64,000 nt of DNA from Megaustenia siamemsis (GCA_032433765.1 JAVIAB010000025.1:36572756-36636755); one strand, 5' to 3'. Shown: positions 12,168-27,589, counted from the first letter of the stretch. Numbers and translations: made by a program. Notes: a model not told the origin generated them from the letters alone.

Positions 12168-13092
12168 CATCATCATCATCATCATCATGTGCCATACCGG
12201 TTGGCGTAGGCGATCATGTCCCTCCACAATCTTCTATCTACAGTACATCATATCAGTTCTGTTGTTGACTGTTTTCCATGCCATGACACCAAGCTATCCA
12301 GTATTTTCTTTCTTTGTCGCCCGTGATCTCTCTTTCATTTTATTTTGCCAGTTGTAACCAAGTATTCCAACTTTCCTCTTCTCAAGATGTGCCCAAAAAA
12401 TGTTGATTGCTTCTTTCTGATGTTTTTTAAGAGCTCCCTTTTTTTGTGTTGGCCTCTTTGAGAACTTCCTCATTGGTCTTTTTAGCTGCCCAGGGAACTT
12501 TCAACATTCTTCTGAGAAATCCCATCTCTGTGGCCTCCAATCGTCTTTTCATTTGTTTGTCTATTGTCCATGATTCGCTTCCATAGGTCAGAATTGGTTC
12601 TATATAGCACCGATGAACTCTCTTTCTCATTTTTATTGACATAGATTTGTTGCATAAGATATTTGTAACCTTCTGAAATGCTATTTTGGCCTGAGCTATT
12701 CTGCTTTTTATTTCTGTGGTGCATCTACCATCTGATGTTATTATTGTGCCCAAGTATTTGACGAGTTTCACTTGTTTCAGATTTGTCTCGTTTATTTTTA
12801 TGCTGCATGATGGTGATGATTGTTTCTTTGATATAACCATTACTTCTGTTTTCTTGCTATTCAGACTGAGACCTTTCTTGTTTCTTTCTTTTACTATTAT
12901 GTCTATCATTTCTTGTAGTTCATTCTCTGTCTCTGCTATTAAGACTGTGTCATCCGCATATCGCAAATTATTTATGTTGTGACCGTTGACTTCAATTCCG
13001 TTTTTGTCTACTATTGATCTCATAATATATTCGCTGTAAAGTGAAAACAAATCCGGCGACAGAACACATCCTTGTCTGACTCCTTGTTTTAG
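12168..13092 (-). mobile_element. 5'-truncated LINE (family A) inserted in an older LINE
   Basis: The minus strand encodes about 227 codons (12427-13110 region) of a non-LTR RT: GVRQGCVLSPDLFSLY, the catalytic motif LRYADDTVLIAE, then KYLGTIITSDGRCTTEI and the C-terminal ESWTIDKQ…RRMLKVPW region. The 3' end is a (TCA)n run at 12168-12188 on the + strand, that is a (TGA)n tail, as in RTE-like elements. The 12-bp duplication GACCAACACTAT flanks it at 12156-12167 and 13093-13104. It is 5'-truncated, as in ordinary target-primed reverse transcription. Clade is not firmly assigned. Confidence 0.88.
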
Positions 13093-13560
13093 GACCAACA
13101 CTATGGACAAATATTAACATCCATGGATTCCCTACAAAACATGTGAATATTGTAAACGCCTTTTATTCACATTTAGTTCGCTGTGTGAGCACAGACATTG
13201 ACTGGTTCCCACTAGAAACAGAGACAATGGTGACCTCATGTCACCACTTTTACCTGGAACTGCGATTGATTGGGTCTACTGAAGATCAATATAAGACAGA
13301 TAATTAAGTGGATTGATAATCAACTCCTAGAAGATTTGCACTTTGCCGACGACTTGGCACTTTTAAGTTCTGCACACGATGATGATCAAAACAAGATAGA
13401 ACGACTCCACAATATTTCTGTTCAAACAGCGCACCAGAACAACACGACCAAAACAAAAGTTCTGGATATTGCCAGCATAGTTTCTGATATAACAATTAAC
13501 AGGGACATTTGACAAAAAGGGACCTACCAAGGCAGCAAAATGTCCACTAATGGAGATATA
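13093..13560 (+). mobile_element. LINE family C reverse-transcriptase fragment, right part, leading into the 48-bp satellite
   Basis: The + strand reads IHGFPTKHVNIVNAFYSHLV, then after frame changes LEDLHFADDLALLSS (FADD is the RT catalytic motif, about 13336-13380), KTKVLDIAS, DITINRDI, a stop at 13510-13512, and in the same frame TYQGSKMSTNGDITSEI. The last phrase is the YLGS…DG…EI motif of RT and is also the first unit of the satellite. Confidence 0.75.
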
Positions 13561-16500
13561 ACATCAGAAATCATGACACACATCGCACTAGCATGAAATG
13601 GAGACATAACATCAGAAATCATGACACACATCACACTAGCATCAAATGGAGATATAACATCAGAAATCATGACACACATCGCACTAGCATCAAATGGAGA
13701 CATAACATCAGAGATCATGACACACATCACACTAGCATCAAATGGAGATGTAACATCAGAGATCATGACACACATCACACTAGCATCAAATGGAGACATA
13801 ACATCAGATATCATGACACACATCACACTAGCATCAAATGGAGATATAACATCAGAGATCATGACACACATCACACTAGCATCAAATGGAGACATAACAT
13901 CAGATATCATGACACACATCACACTAGCATCAAATGGAGACATAACATCAGATATCATGACACACATCACACTAGCATCAAATGGAGAAATAACATCAGA
14001 TATCATGACACACATCGCACTAGCATCAAATGGAGACATAACATCAGAGATCATGACACACATCACACTAGCATCAAATGGAGACATAACATCAGAGATC
14101 ATGACACACATCACACTAGCATCAAATGGAGATATAACATCAGAGATAATGACACACATCGCACTAGCATCAAATGGAGACATAACATCAGAGATCATGA
14201 CACACATCACACTAGCATCAAATGGAGACATAACATCAGAAATCATGACACACATCACACTAGCATCAAATGGAGACATAACATCAGAGATCATGACACA
14301 CATCACACTAGCATCAAATGGAGACATAACATCAGAAATCATAACACACATCCCACTAGCATCAAATGGAGACATAACATCAAAAATCATGACACACATC
14401 GCACTAGCATCAAATGGAGACATAACATCAGAAATCATGACACACATCGCACTAGCATCAAATGGAGACATAACATCAGAAATCATGACACACATCCCAC
14501 TAGCATCAAATGGAGACATAACATCAAAAATCATGACACGCATCGCACTAGCATCAAATGGAGACATAACATCAGAAATCATGACACACATCGCACTAGC
14601 ATCAAATGGAGACATAACATCAGAAATCATGACACACATCACACTAGCATCAAATGGAAATAAAACATCAGAGATCATGACACGCATCGCACTAGCATCA
14701 AATGGAGACATAACATCAGAAATCATGACACACATCGCACTAGCATCAAATGGAAATAAAACATCAGAGATCATGACACACATCACACTAGCATCAAATG
14801 GAGACATAACATCAGAAATCATGACACACATCACACTAGCATCAAATGGAGACATAACATCAGAAATCATGACACACATCACACTAGCATCAAATGGAAA
14901 TAAAACATCAGAGATCATGACACACATCACACTAGCATCAAATGGAAATAAAACATCAGAGATCATGACACACATCACACTAGCATCAAATGGAAATAAA
15001 ACATCAGAGATCATGACACGCATCACACTAGCATCAAATGGAGGCATAACATCAGAAATCATGACACACATCGCACTAGCATCAAATGGAGGCATAACAT
15101 CAGAAATCATGACACACATCGCACTAGCATCAAATGGAGGCATAACATCAGAAATCATGACACACATCGCACTAGCATCAAATGGAGGCATAACATCAGA
15201 AATCATGACACACATCGCACTAGCATCAAATGGAGGCATAACATCAGAAATCATGACACACATCACACTAGCATCAAATGGAGGCATAACATCAGAAATC
15301 ATGACACACATCGCACTAGCATCAAATGGAGATATAACATCAGAAATCATGACACACATCGCACTAGCATCAAATGGAGACATAACATCAGAAATCATGA
15401 CACACATCACACTAGCATCAAATGGAGATATAACATCAGAAATCATGACACACATCGCACTAGCATCAAATGGAGGCATAACATCAGAAATCATGACACA
15501 CATCGCACTAGCATCAAATGGAGATATAACATCAGAAATCATGACACACATCGCACTAGCATCAAATGGAGATATAACATCAGAAATCATGACACACATC
15601 ACACTAGCATCAAATGGAGATATAACATCAGAAATCATGACACACATCGCACTAGCATCAAATGGAGATATAACATCAGAAATCATGACACACATCGCAC
15701 TAGCATCAAATGGAGATATAACATCAGAAATCATGACACACATCGCACTAGCATCAAATGGAGACATAACATCAGAAATCATGACACACATCGCACTAGC
15801 ATCAAATGGAGATATAACATCAGAAATCATGACACACATCGCACTAGCATCAAATGGAGATATAACATCAGAAATCATGACACACATCGCACTAGCATCA
15901 AATGGAGATATAACATCAGAAATCATGACACACATCGCACTAGCATCAAATGGAGATATAACATCAGAAATCATGACACACATCGCACTAGCATCAAATG
16001 GAGATATAACATCAGAAATCATGACACACATCGCACTAGCATCAAATGGAGATATAACATCAGAAATCATGACACACATCGCACTAGCATCAAATGGAGA
16101 TATAACATCAGAAATCATGACACACATCGCACTAGCATCAAATGGAGACATAACATCAGAAATCATGACACACATCCCACTAGCATCAAATGGAGATATA
16201 ACATCAAAAATCATGACACACATCACACTAGCATCAAATGGAGACATAACATCTGATATCATGACACACATCACACTAGCATCAAATGGAGACATAACAT
16301 CAGATATCATGACACACATCACACTAGCATCAAATGGAGAAATAACATCAGATATCATGACACACATCGCACTAGCATCAAATGGAGACATAACATCAGA
16401 GATCATGACACACATCACACTAGCATCAAATGGAGACATAACATCAGAGATCATGACACACATCACACTAGCATCAAATGGAGATATAACATCAGAGATA

Positions 16501-19500
16501 ATGACACACATCGCACTAGCATCAAATGGAGACATAACATCAGAGATCATGACACACATCACACTAGCATCAAATGGGGACATAACATCAGAAATCATGA
16601 CACACATCACACTAGCATCAAATGGAGACATAACATCAGAGATCATGACACACATCACACTAGCATCAAATGGAGACATAACATCAGAAATCATAACACA
16701 CATCCCACTAGCATCAAATGGAGACATAACATCAAAAATCATGACACACATCGCACTAGCATCAAATGGAGACATAACATCAGAAATCATGACACACATC
16801 GCACTAGCATCAAATGGAGACATAACATCAGAAATCATGACACACATCCCACTAGCATCAAATGGAGACATAACATCAAAAATCATGACACGCATCGCAC
16901 TAGCATCAAATGGAGACATAACATCAGAAATCATGACACACATCGCACTAGCATCAAATGGAGACATAACATCAGAAATCATGACACACATCGCACTAGC
17001 ATCAAATGGAAATAAAACATCAGAGATCATGACACACATCACACTAGCATCAAATGGAGACATAACATCAGAAATCATGACACACATCACACTAGCATCA
17101 AATGGAGACATAACATCAGAAATCATGACACACATCACACTAGCATCAAATGGAAATAAAACATCAGAGATCATGACACACATCACACTAGCATCAAATG
17201 GAAATAAAACATCAGAGATCATGACACACATCACACTAGCATCAAATGGAAATAAAACATCAGAGATCATGACACGCATCACACTAGCATCAAATGGAGG
17301 CATAACATCAGAAATCATGACACACATCGCACTAGCATCAAATGGAGGCATAACATCAGAAATCATGACACACATCGCACTAGCATCAAATGGAGACATA
17401 ACATCAGAGATCATGACACACATCACACTAGCATCAAATGGAGATATAACATCAGAGATCATGACACACATCACACTAGCATCAAATGGAGACATAACAT
17501 CAGATATCATGACACACATCACACTAGCATCAAATGGAGATATAATATCAGAGATCATGACACACATCACACTAGCATCAAATGGAGACATAACATCAGA
17601 TATCATGACACACATCACACTAGCATCAAATGGAGACATAACATCAGATATCATGACACACATCACACTAGCATCAAATGGAGAAATAACATCAGATATC
17701 ATGACACACATCGCACTAGCATCAAATGGAGACATAACATCAGAGATCATGACACACATCACACTAGCATCAAATGGAGACATAACATCAGAGATCATGA
17801 CACACATCACACTAGCATCAAATGGAGATATAACATCAGAGATAATGACACACATCGCACTAGCATCAAATGGAGACATAACATCAGAGATCATGACACA
17901 CATCACACTAGCATCAAATGGAGACATAACATCAGAAATCATGACACACATCACACTAGCATCAAATGGAGACATAACATCAGAGATCATGACACACATC
18001 ACACTAGCATCAAATGGAGACATAACATCAGAAATCATAACACACATCCCACTAGCATCAAATGGAGACATAACATCAAAAATCATGACACACATCGCAC
18101 TAGCATCAAATGGAGACATAACATCAGAAATCATGACACACATCGCACTAGCATCAAATGGAGACATAACATCAGAAATCATGACACACATCCCACTAGC
18201 ATCAAATGGAGACATAACATCAAAAATCATGACACGCATCGCACTAGCATCAAATGGAGACATAACATCAGAAATCATGACACACATCGCACTAGCATCA
18301 AATGGAGACATAACATCAGAAATCATGACACACATCACACTAGCATCAAATGGAAATAAAACATCAGAGATCATGACACGCATCGCACTAGCATCAAATG
18401 GAGACATAACATCAGAAATCATGACACACATCGCACTAGCATCAAATGGAAATAAAACATCAGAGATCATGACACACATCACACTAGCATCAAATGGAGA
18501 CATAACATCAGAAATCATGACACACATCACACTAGCATCAAATGGAGACATAACATCAGAAATCATGACACACATCACACTAGCATCAAATGGAAATAAA
18601 ACATCAGAGATCATGACACACATCACACTAGCATCAAATGGAAATAAAACATCAGAGATCATGACACACATCACACTAGCATCAAATGGAAATAAAACAT
18701 CAGAGATCATGACACGCATCACACTAGCATCAAATGGAGGCATAACATCAGAAATCATGACACACATCGCACTAGCATCAAATGGAGGCATAACATCAGA
18801 AATCATGACACACATCGCACTAGCATCAAATGGAGGCATAACATCAGAAATCATGACACACATCGCACTAGCATCAAATGGAGGCATAACATCAGAAATC
18901 ATGACACACATCGCACTAGCATCAAATGGAGGCATAACATCAGAAATCATGACACACATCACACTAGCATCAAATGGAGGCATAACATCAGAAATCATGA
19001 CACACATCGCACTAGCATCAAATGGAGATATAACATCAGAAATCATGACACACATCGCACTAGCATCAAATGGAGACATAACATCAGAAATCATGACACA
19101 CATCACACTAGCATCAAATGGAGATATAACATCAGAAATCATGACACACATCGCACTAGCATCAAATGGAGGCATAACATCAGAAATCATGACACACATC
19201 GCACTAGCATCAAATGGAGATATAACATCAGAAATCATGACACACATCGCACTAGCATCAAATGGAGATATAACATCAGAAATCATGACACACATCACAC
19301 TAGCATCAAATGGAGATATAACATCAGAAATCATGACACACATCGCACTAGCATCAAATGGAGATATAACATCAGAAATCATGACACACATCGCACTAGC
19401 ATCAAATGGAGATATAACATCAGAAATCATGACACACATCGCACTAGCATCAAATGGAGACATAACATCAGAAATCATGACACACATCGCACTAGCATCA

Positions 19501-22500
19501 AATGGAGATATAACATCAGAAATCATGACACACATCGCACTAGCATCAAATGGAGATATAACATCAGAAATCATGACACACATCGCACTAGCATCAAATG
19601 GAGATATAACATCAGAAATCATGACACACATCGCACTAGCATCAAATGGAGATATAACATCAGAAATCATGACACACATCGCACTAGCATCAAATGGAGA
19701 TATAACATCAGAAATCATGACACACATCGCACTAGCATCAAATGGAGATATAACATCAGAAATCATGACACACATCGCACTAGCATCAAATGGAGATATA
19801 ACATCAGAAATCATGACACACATCGCACTAGCATCAAATGGAGACATAACATCAGAAATCATGACACACATCCCACTAGCATCAAATGGAGATATAACAT
19901 CAAAAATCATGACACACATCACACTAGCATCAAATGGAGACATAACATCTGATATCATGACACACATCACACTAGCATCAAATGGAGACATAACATCAGA
20001 TATCATGACACACATCACACTAGCATCAAATGGAGAAATAACATCAGATATCATGACACACATCGCACTAGCATCAAATGGAGACATAACATCAGAGATC
20101 ATGACACACATCACACTAGCATCAAATGGAGACATAACATCAGAGATCATGACACACATCACACTAGCATCAAATGGAGATATAACATCAGAGATAATGA
20201 CACACATCGCACTAGCATCAAATGGAGACATAACATCAGAGATCATGACACACATCACACTAGCATCAAATGGGGACATAACATCAGAAATCATGACACA
20301 CATCACACTAGCATCAAATGGAGACATAACATCAGAGATCATGACACACATCACACTAGCATCAAATGGAGACATAACATCAGAAATCATAACACACATC
20401 CCACTAGCATCAAATGGAGACATAACATCAAAAATCATGACACACATCGCACTAGCATCAAATGGAGACATAACATCAGAAATCATGACACACATCGCAC
20501 TAGCATCAAATGGAGACATAACATCAGAAATCATGACACACATCCCACTAGCATCAAATGGAGACATAACATCAAAAATCATGACACGCATCGCACTAGC
20601 ATCAAATGGAGACATAACATCAGAAATCATGACACACATCGCACTAGCATCAAATGGAGACATAACATCAGAAATCATGACACACATCGCACTAGCATCA
20701 AATGGAAATAAAACATCAGAGATCATGACACACATCACACTAGCATCAAATGGAGACATAACATCAGAAATCATGACACACATCACACTAGCATCAAATG
20801 GAGACATAACATCAGAAATCATGACACACATCACACTAGCATCAAATGGAAATAAAACATCAGAGATCATGACACACATCACACTAGCATCAAATGGAAA
20901 TAAAACATCAGAGATCATGACACACATCACACTAGCATCAAATGGAAATAAAACATCAGAGATCATGACACGCATCACACTAGCATCAAATGGAGGCATA
21001 ACATCAGAAATCATGACACACATCGCACTAGCATCAAATGGAGGCATAACATCAGAAATCATGACACACATCGCACTAGCATCAAATGGAGACATAACAT
21101 CAGAGATCATGACACACATCACACTAGCATCAAATGGAGATATAACATCAGAGATAATCAGACACACATCGCACTAGCATCAAATGGAGACATAACATCA
21201 GAGATCATGACACACATCACACTAGCATCAAATGGAGACATAACATCAGAAATCATGACACACATCACACTAGCATCAAATGGAGACATAACATCAGAGA
21301 TCATGACACACATCACACTAGCATCAAATGGAGACATAACATCAGAAATCATAACACACATCCCACTAGCATCAAATGGAGACATAACATCAAAAATCAT
21401 GACACACATCGCACTAGCATCAAATGGAGACATAACATCAGAAATCATGACACACATCGCACTAGCATCAAATGGAGACATAACATCAGAAATCATGACA
21501 CACATCCCACTAGCATCAAATGGAGACATAACATCAAAAATCATGACACGCATCGCACTAGCATCAAATGGAGACATAACATCAGAAATCATGACACACA
21601 TCGCACTAGCATCAAATGGAGACATAACATCAGAAATCATGACACACATCACACTAGCATCAAATGGAAATAAAACATCAGAGATCATGACACTCATCGC
21701 ACTAGCATCAAATGGAGACATAACATCAGAAATCATGACACACATCGCACTAGCATCAAATGGAAATAAAACATCAGAGATCATGACACACATCACACTA
21801 GCATCAAATGGAGACATAACATCAGAAATCATGACACACATCACACTAGCATCAAATGGAAATAAAACATCAGAGATCATGACACACATCACACTAGCAT
21901 CAAATGGAAATAAAACATCAGAGATCATGACACACATCACACTAGCATCAAATGGAAATAAAACATCAGAGATCATGACACGCATCACACTAGCATCAAA
22001 TGGAGGCATAACATCAGAAATCATGACACACATCGCACTAGCATCAAATGGAGGCATAACATCAGAAATCATGACACACATCGCACTAGCATCAAATGGA
22101 GGCATAACATCAGAAATCATGACACACATCGCACTAGCATCAAATGGAGGCATAACATCAGAAATCATGACACACATCGCACTAGCATCAAATGGAGGCA
22201 TAACATCAGAAATCATGACACACATCACACTAGCATCAAATGGAGGCATAACATCAGAAATCATGACACACATCGCACTAGCATCAAATGGAGATATAAC
22301 ATCAGAAATCATGACACACATCGCACTAGCATCAAATGGAGACATAACATCAGAAATCATGACACACATCACACTAGCATCAAATGGAGATATAACATCA
22401 GAAATCATGACACACATCGCACTAGCATCAAATGGAGGCATAACATCAGAAATCATGACACACATCGCACTAGCATCAAATGGAGATATAACATCAGAAA

Positions 22501-25500
22501 TCATGACACACATCGCACTAGCATCAAATGGAGATATAACATCAGAAATCAAGACACACATCACACTAGCATCAAATGGAGATATAACATCAGAAATCAT
22601 GACACACATCGCACTAGCATCAAATGGAGATATAACATCAGAAATCATGACACACATCGCACTAGCATCAAATGGAGATATAACATCAGAAATCATGACA
22701 CACATCGCACTAGCATCAAATGGAGACATAACATCAGAAATCATGACACACATCGCACTAGCATCAAATGGAGACATAACATCAGAAATCATGACACACA
22801 TCGCACTAGCATCAAATGGAGATATAACATCAGAAATCATGACACACATCGCACTAGCATCAAATGGAGATATAACATCAGAAATCATGACACACATCGC
22901 ACTAGCATCAAATGGAGATATAACATCAGAAATCATGACACACATCGCACTAGCATCAAATGGAGATATAACATCAGAAATCATGACACACATCGCACTA
23001 GCATCAAATGGAGATATAACATCATAAATCATGACACACATCGCACTAGCATCAAATGGAGATATAACATCAGAAATCATGACACACATCGCACTAGCAT
23101 CAAATGGAGACATAACATCAGAAATCATGACACACATCCCACTAGCATCAAATGGAGATATAACATCAAAAATCATGACACACATCACACTAGCATCAAA
23201 TGGAGACATAACATCTGATATCATGACACACATCACACTAGCATCAAATGGAGACATAACATCAGATATCATGACACACATCACACTAGCATCAAATGGA
23301 GAAATAACATCAGATATCATGACACACATCGCACTAGCATCAAATGGAGACATAACATCAGAGATCATGACACACATCACACTAGCATCAAATGGAGACA
23401 TAACATCAGAGATCATGACACACATCACACTAGCATCAAATGGAGATATAACATCAGAGATAATGACACACATCGCACTAGCATCAAATGGAGACATAAC
23501 ATCAGAGATCATGACACACATCCCACTAGCATCAAATGGAGACATAACATCAAAAATCATGACACACATCGCACTAGCATCAAATGGAGACATAACATCA
23601 GAAATCATGACACACATCGCACTAGCATCAAATGGAGACATAACATCAGAAATCATGACACACATCCCACTAGCATCAAATGGAGACATAACATCAAAAA
23701 TCATGACACGCATCGCACTAGCATCAAATGGAGACATAACATCAGAAATCATGACACACATCGCACTAGCATCAAATGGAGACATAACATCAGAAATCAT
23801 GACACACATCGCACTAGCATCAAATGGAAATAAAACATCAGAGATCATGACACACATCACACTAGCATCAAATGGAGACATAACATCAGAAATCATGACA
23901 CACATCACACTAGCATCAAATGGAGACATAACATCAGAAATCATGACACACATCACACTAGCATCAAATGGAAATAAAACATCAGAGATCATGACACACA
24001 TCACACTAGCATCAAATGGAAATAAAACATCAGAGATCATGACACACATCACACTAGCATCAAATGGAAATAAAACATCAGAGATCATGACACGCATCAC
24101 ACTAGCATCAAATGGAGGCATAACATCAGAAATCATGACACACATCGCACTAGCATCAAATGGAGGCATAACATCAGAAATCATGACACACATCGCACTA
24201 GCATCAAATGGAGGCATAACATCAGAAATCATGACACACATCGCACTAGCATCAAATGGAGGCATAACATCAGAAATCATGACACACATCGCACTAGCAT
24301 CAAATGGAGGCATAACATCAGAAATCATGACACACATCACACTAGCATCAAATGGAGACATAACATCAGAAATCATGACACACATCACACTAGCATCAAA
24401 TGGAGATATAACATCAGAAATCATGACACACATCGCACTAGCATCAAATGGAGGCATAACATCAGAAATCATGACACACATCGCACTAGCATCAAATGGA
24501 GATATAACATCAGAAATCATGACACACATCGCACTAGCATCAAATGGAGATATAACATCAGAAATCATGACACACATCACACTAGCATCAAATGGAGATA
24601 TAACATCAGAAATCATGACACACATCGCACTAGCATCAAATGGAGATATAACATCAGAAATCATGACACACATCGCACTAGCATCAAATGGAGATATAAC
24701 ATCAGAAATCATGACACACATCGCACTAGCATCAAATGGAGACATAACATCAGAAATCATGACACACATCGCACTAGCATCAAATGGAGATATAACATCA
24801 GAAATCATGACACACATCGCACTAGCATCAAATGGAGATATAACATCAGAAATCATGACACACATCGCACTAGCATCAAATGGAGATATAACATCAGAAA
24901 TCATGACACACATCGCACTAGCATCAAATGGAGATATAACATCAGAAATCATGACACACATCGCACTAGCATCAAATGGAGATATAACATCAGAAATCAT
25001 GACACACATCGCACTAGCATCAAATGGAGATATAACATCATAAATCATGACACACATCGCACTAGCATCAAATGGAGATATAACATCAGAAATCATGACA
25101 CACATCGCACTAGCATCAAATGGAGACATAACATCAGAAATCATGACACACGTCCCACTAGCATCAAATGGAGACATAACATCAAAAATCATGACATGCA
25201 TCGCACTAGCATCAAATGGAGACATAACATCAGAAATCATGACGCACATCGCACTAGAATAAAATGGAGACATAACATCAGAAATCATGACACACATCGC
25301 ACTAGCATCAAATGGAGATATAACATCAGAAATCATGACGCACATCACACTAGCATCAAATGGAGACATAACATCAGAAATCATGACACGCATCGCACTA
25401 GCATCAAATGAAGACATAACATCAGAAATCATGACATTGATCACACTAGCATCAAATGGAGACATAACATCAGAAATCATGACATTGATCACACTAGCAT

Positions 25501-25526
25501 CAAATGGAGACATAACATCAGAACCA
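13543..25526. repeat. 12-kb satellite of 48-bp units (about 249) with higher-order structure
   Basis: Units contain CATCAAATGGAGACATAACA, TCAGAAATCATGACACACAT and CGCACTAG. Variants (GGAGGCATAAC, GGAAATAAAAC, CACGCATC, CATCCCAC, TCAGATATC) recur in the same order, showing higher-order duplication. The unit is 16 codons, read on + as GDITSEIMTHIALASN and on - as MSPFDASAMCVMISDV; neither has a stop, so frames over 2,500 codons exist on both strands (13524-21167 - and 13621-21177 +). A 2-bp insertion at about 21160 breaks both. A TAA occurs at 23025 and again at 25041. I see no promoter, splice site or composition favouring a protein. The first unit continues the reading frame of the adjoining LINE RT, which I take as its origin. 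Confidence 0.97.
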
Positions 25527-26224
25527 TCAACGTGATGATAGATGACCTTATTTTAATTTTACTTCCTTGTTGTTGTTCTGCCACATGTTCTTCACGGCGT
25601 TTTGTTTGTGCGTGTAGTTGAAGCAGTCGAAGAAAAAAGTGAAGACGTTTCAAATAAATTGAAAATGAAAGAAAATGTTCAGCGAAAAGTACACGCGTGT
25701 TAACCGCTCATATTTCGCCGAGGACTCCGTTGGAGATGGACACAAGAGATCGTTTGTGCTTCCAGTCAATGGAAATTTACGAGTTTTTTTGTTGCGTAAT
25801 CAGATAACAAGATTTGGTCAGCTCGCAGGGATTAAATTAGCCGACATTTTGATTACTTCTGCTGTTACGGCTTCTGTCTAGCTTTTATTATCAGGAAATA
25901 GGTTATAAGAAACACAGATCGGCTTAATTGTATTTGCGGCAGTCCTCAATGTGTTTTATTCATTTTTGGTTGTTGCAAATAGTATTTGAAGCAGACATTG
26001 GAATATTTTTACCTGATTACTAAATCTCTTATCCGCCACCTGAATTATTTTCCCTTGCACGTGCCACGCTTGAGTAATAATTTCTGTTTCAGCAATGTTG
26101 TATGAATGATTTTTTTTTTTTTTTAAATAATTTACATATAACTAACTGTCTAGCGTAATGATTCCGCCATGATCATCTGGTATGTGGCTTTGTACGACTG
26201 TTGATTTGTCATATTTGAAAATCA
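25527..26224. other. Unassigned DNA between arrays
   Basis: About 700 bp without tandem repeats. A 68-codon frame at 25675-25881 (+) has no recognisable domain, and I do not call it a gene. A T16 run lies at about 26109-26124. Confidence 0.5.
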
Positions 26225-27119
26225 GGTCAATTGAATCAAAGCATTAAAAGTTTATCAATAAAAACAAGAATACAAAATAAGATCAAATAATATCAAAATT
26301 AGATCGATAAAAGCAGGAATTCAAAATATGATTAAATAAGATCAAAATTAGATCGATAAAAACAGGAATTCAAAAATAAAATCAAATAAGATCAAAATAA
26401 TTAGATCGATAAAAACAGGAATTTCAAAAATAAGATCATTTAAGGGCAAAATTAGATAAATAAAAACAGGAATTAAAAATATGATTAAATAAGATCAAAA
26501 TTAGATCAATAAAAACAGAAAGTAAAAATAAAATCAGATAAGATCAAAATTAGATCAATAAAAACAGGAATTAAAAATAAAATCAGATAAGATCAAAATT
26601 AGATCAATAAAAATAGGAATTAAAAATAAAATCAGATAAGATCAAAATTAGATCAATAAAAACAGGAATTAAAAATACGATCAGATCAATAGAACCAAGA
26701 ATTCAAAATTAGATCAAAATTAGATAAATAAAAACAGGAATTCAGAATTAGATCAAAATTAGATCAATAAAACCAAGAATTCAAAATAAGATCAAATCAC
26801 ATCAGATCATTAAACCAATAATTGAAAATAAGATTAAATAAGATAACAGTTAGATAAATGAAACCAATAATTGAAAATAAGATTAAATAAGATAACAATT
26901 AGATAAATGAAACCAATAATTGAAAATAAGATTAAATAAGATAACAATTAGATAAATGAAACCAATAATTGAAAATAGGATCAAATAAGATCAAGTTAGA
27001 TTAATAAAATTAGTCATTCAAAATAAGATCAAATTAAGTCAATAAAATCAAGAACTCAAAAAAGATTTTTAAAAGATCAAATTAGATCAATCAAACAAAT
27101 TTGAAAGTTAGATTAACAA
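26225..27119. repeat. Degenerate AT-rich tandem repeat, unit about 40-50 bp
   Basis: Repeated phrases AAATAAGATCAAAATTAGAT, then (C/A)ATAAAAACAGGAATT or AATGAAACCAATAATTGAAA. Units vary in length and have diverged strongly, so this looks like an old array. No coding potential. Confidence 0.8.
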
Positions 27120-27545
27120 AATTAACGATTCTAGATGTGATCAACAAAACCAATATTCTAGATGTGATCAGCAAAATCAAGATTCTAGGTTAAGTCAACA
27201 AAATCAAGATCTTAGATGAGATCAAACAAAATCAAGATCCTAGATGAGATCAAACAAAATAAAAAAATATAGATGTGATCAAACAAAATCAAGAATATAG
27301 ATGTGATCAAACAAAATCAAGATTCTAGATGTGATCAAACAAAATCAAGATTCTAGATGTGATCAAACAAAATCAAGAATATAGATGTGATCAAACAAAA
27401 TCAAGATTCTAGATGTGATCAACACAATCATGATTCTAGATGTAATCAACAAAATCAAGATTCTAGATGTGATCAACACAATCAAGATTCTAGATGTGAT
27501 CAACAAAATCAAGATTCTAGATGTGATCAACAAAATCAACAAAGT
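27120..27545. repeat. 27-28-bp minisatellite, about 15 units
   Basis: Units contain GATCAAACAAAATCAAGATT then CTAGATGT; later units have GATCAACA. It grades out of the preceding AT-rich repeat, with which it shares GATCAA and AAAATCAA phrases. Confidence 0.85.
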
Positions 27546-27589
27546 CGGCCATATGTGCTCGACAAAAGTTACTTTTGAACATTCACGTC

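Noticed and set aside
12427..13110. Host gene with reverse-transcriptase similarity
   Set aside because: Tail, 5' truncation and a 12-bp target-site duplication show it is a LINE insertion.
13524..21167. Minus-strand open frame of 2,547 codons (MSPFDASAMCVMISDV repeats) and the + strand frame of 2,518 codons (13621-21177)
   Set aside because: Both come from one 48-bp unit that lacks stops on both strands. They end at array-internal indels, and there is no promoter, splice or signal-peptide context. A giant repeat protein is not supported.
13543..25526. CRISPR-like array
   Set aside because: Units are contiguous without unique spacers, there are no cas genes, and the DNA is eukaryotic.
25675..25881. 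68-codon + frame as a small gene
   Set aside because: No recognisable motif and no supporting context; length is within chance for AT-rich DNA.
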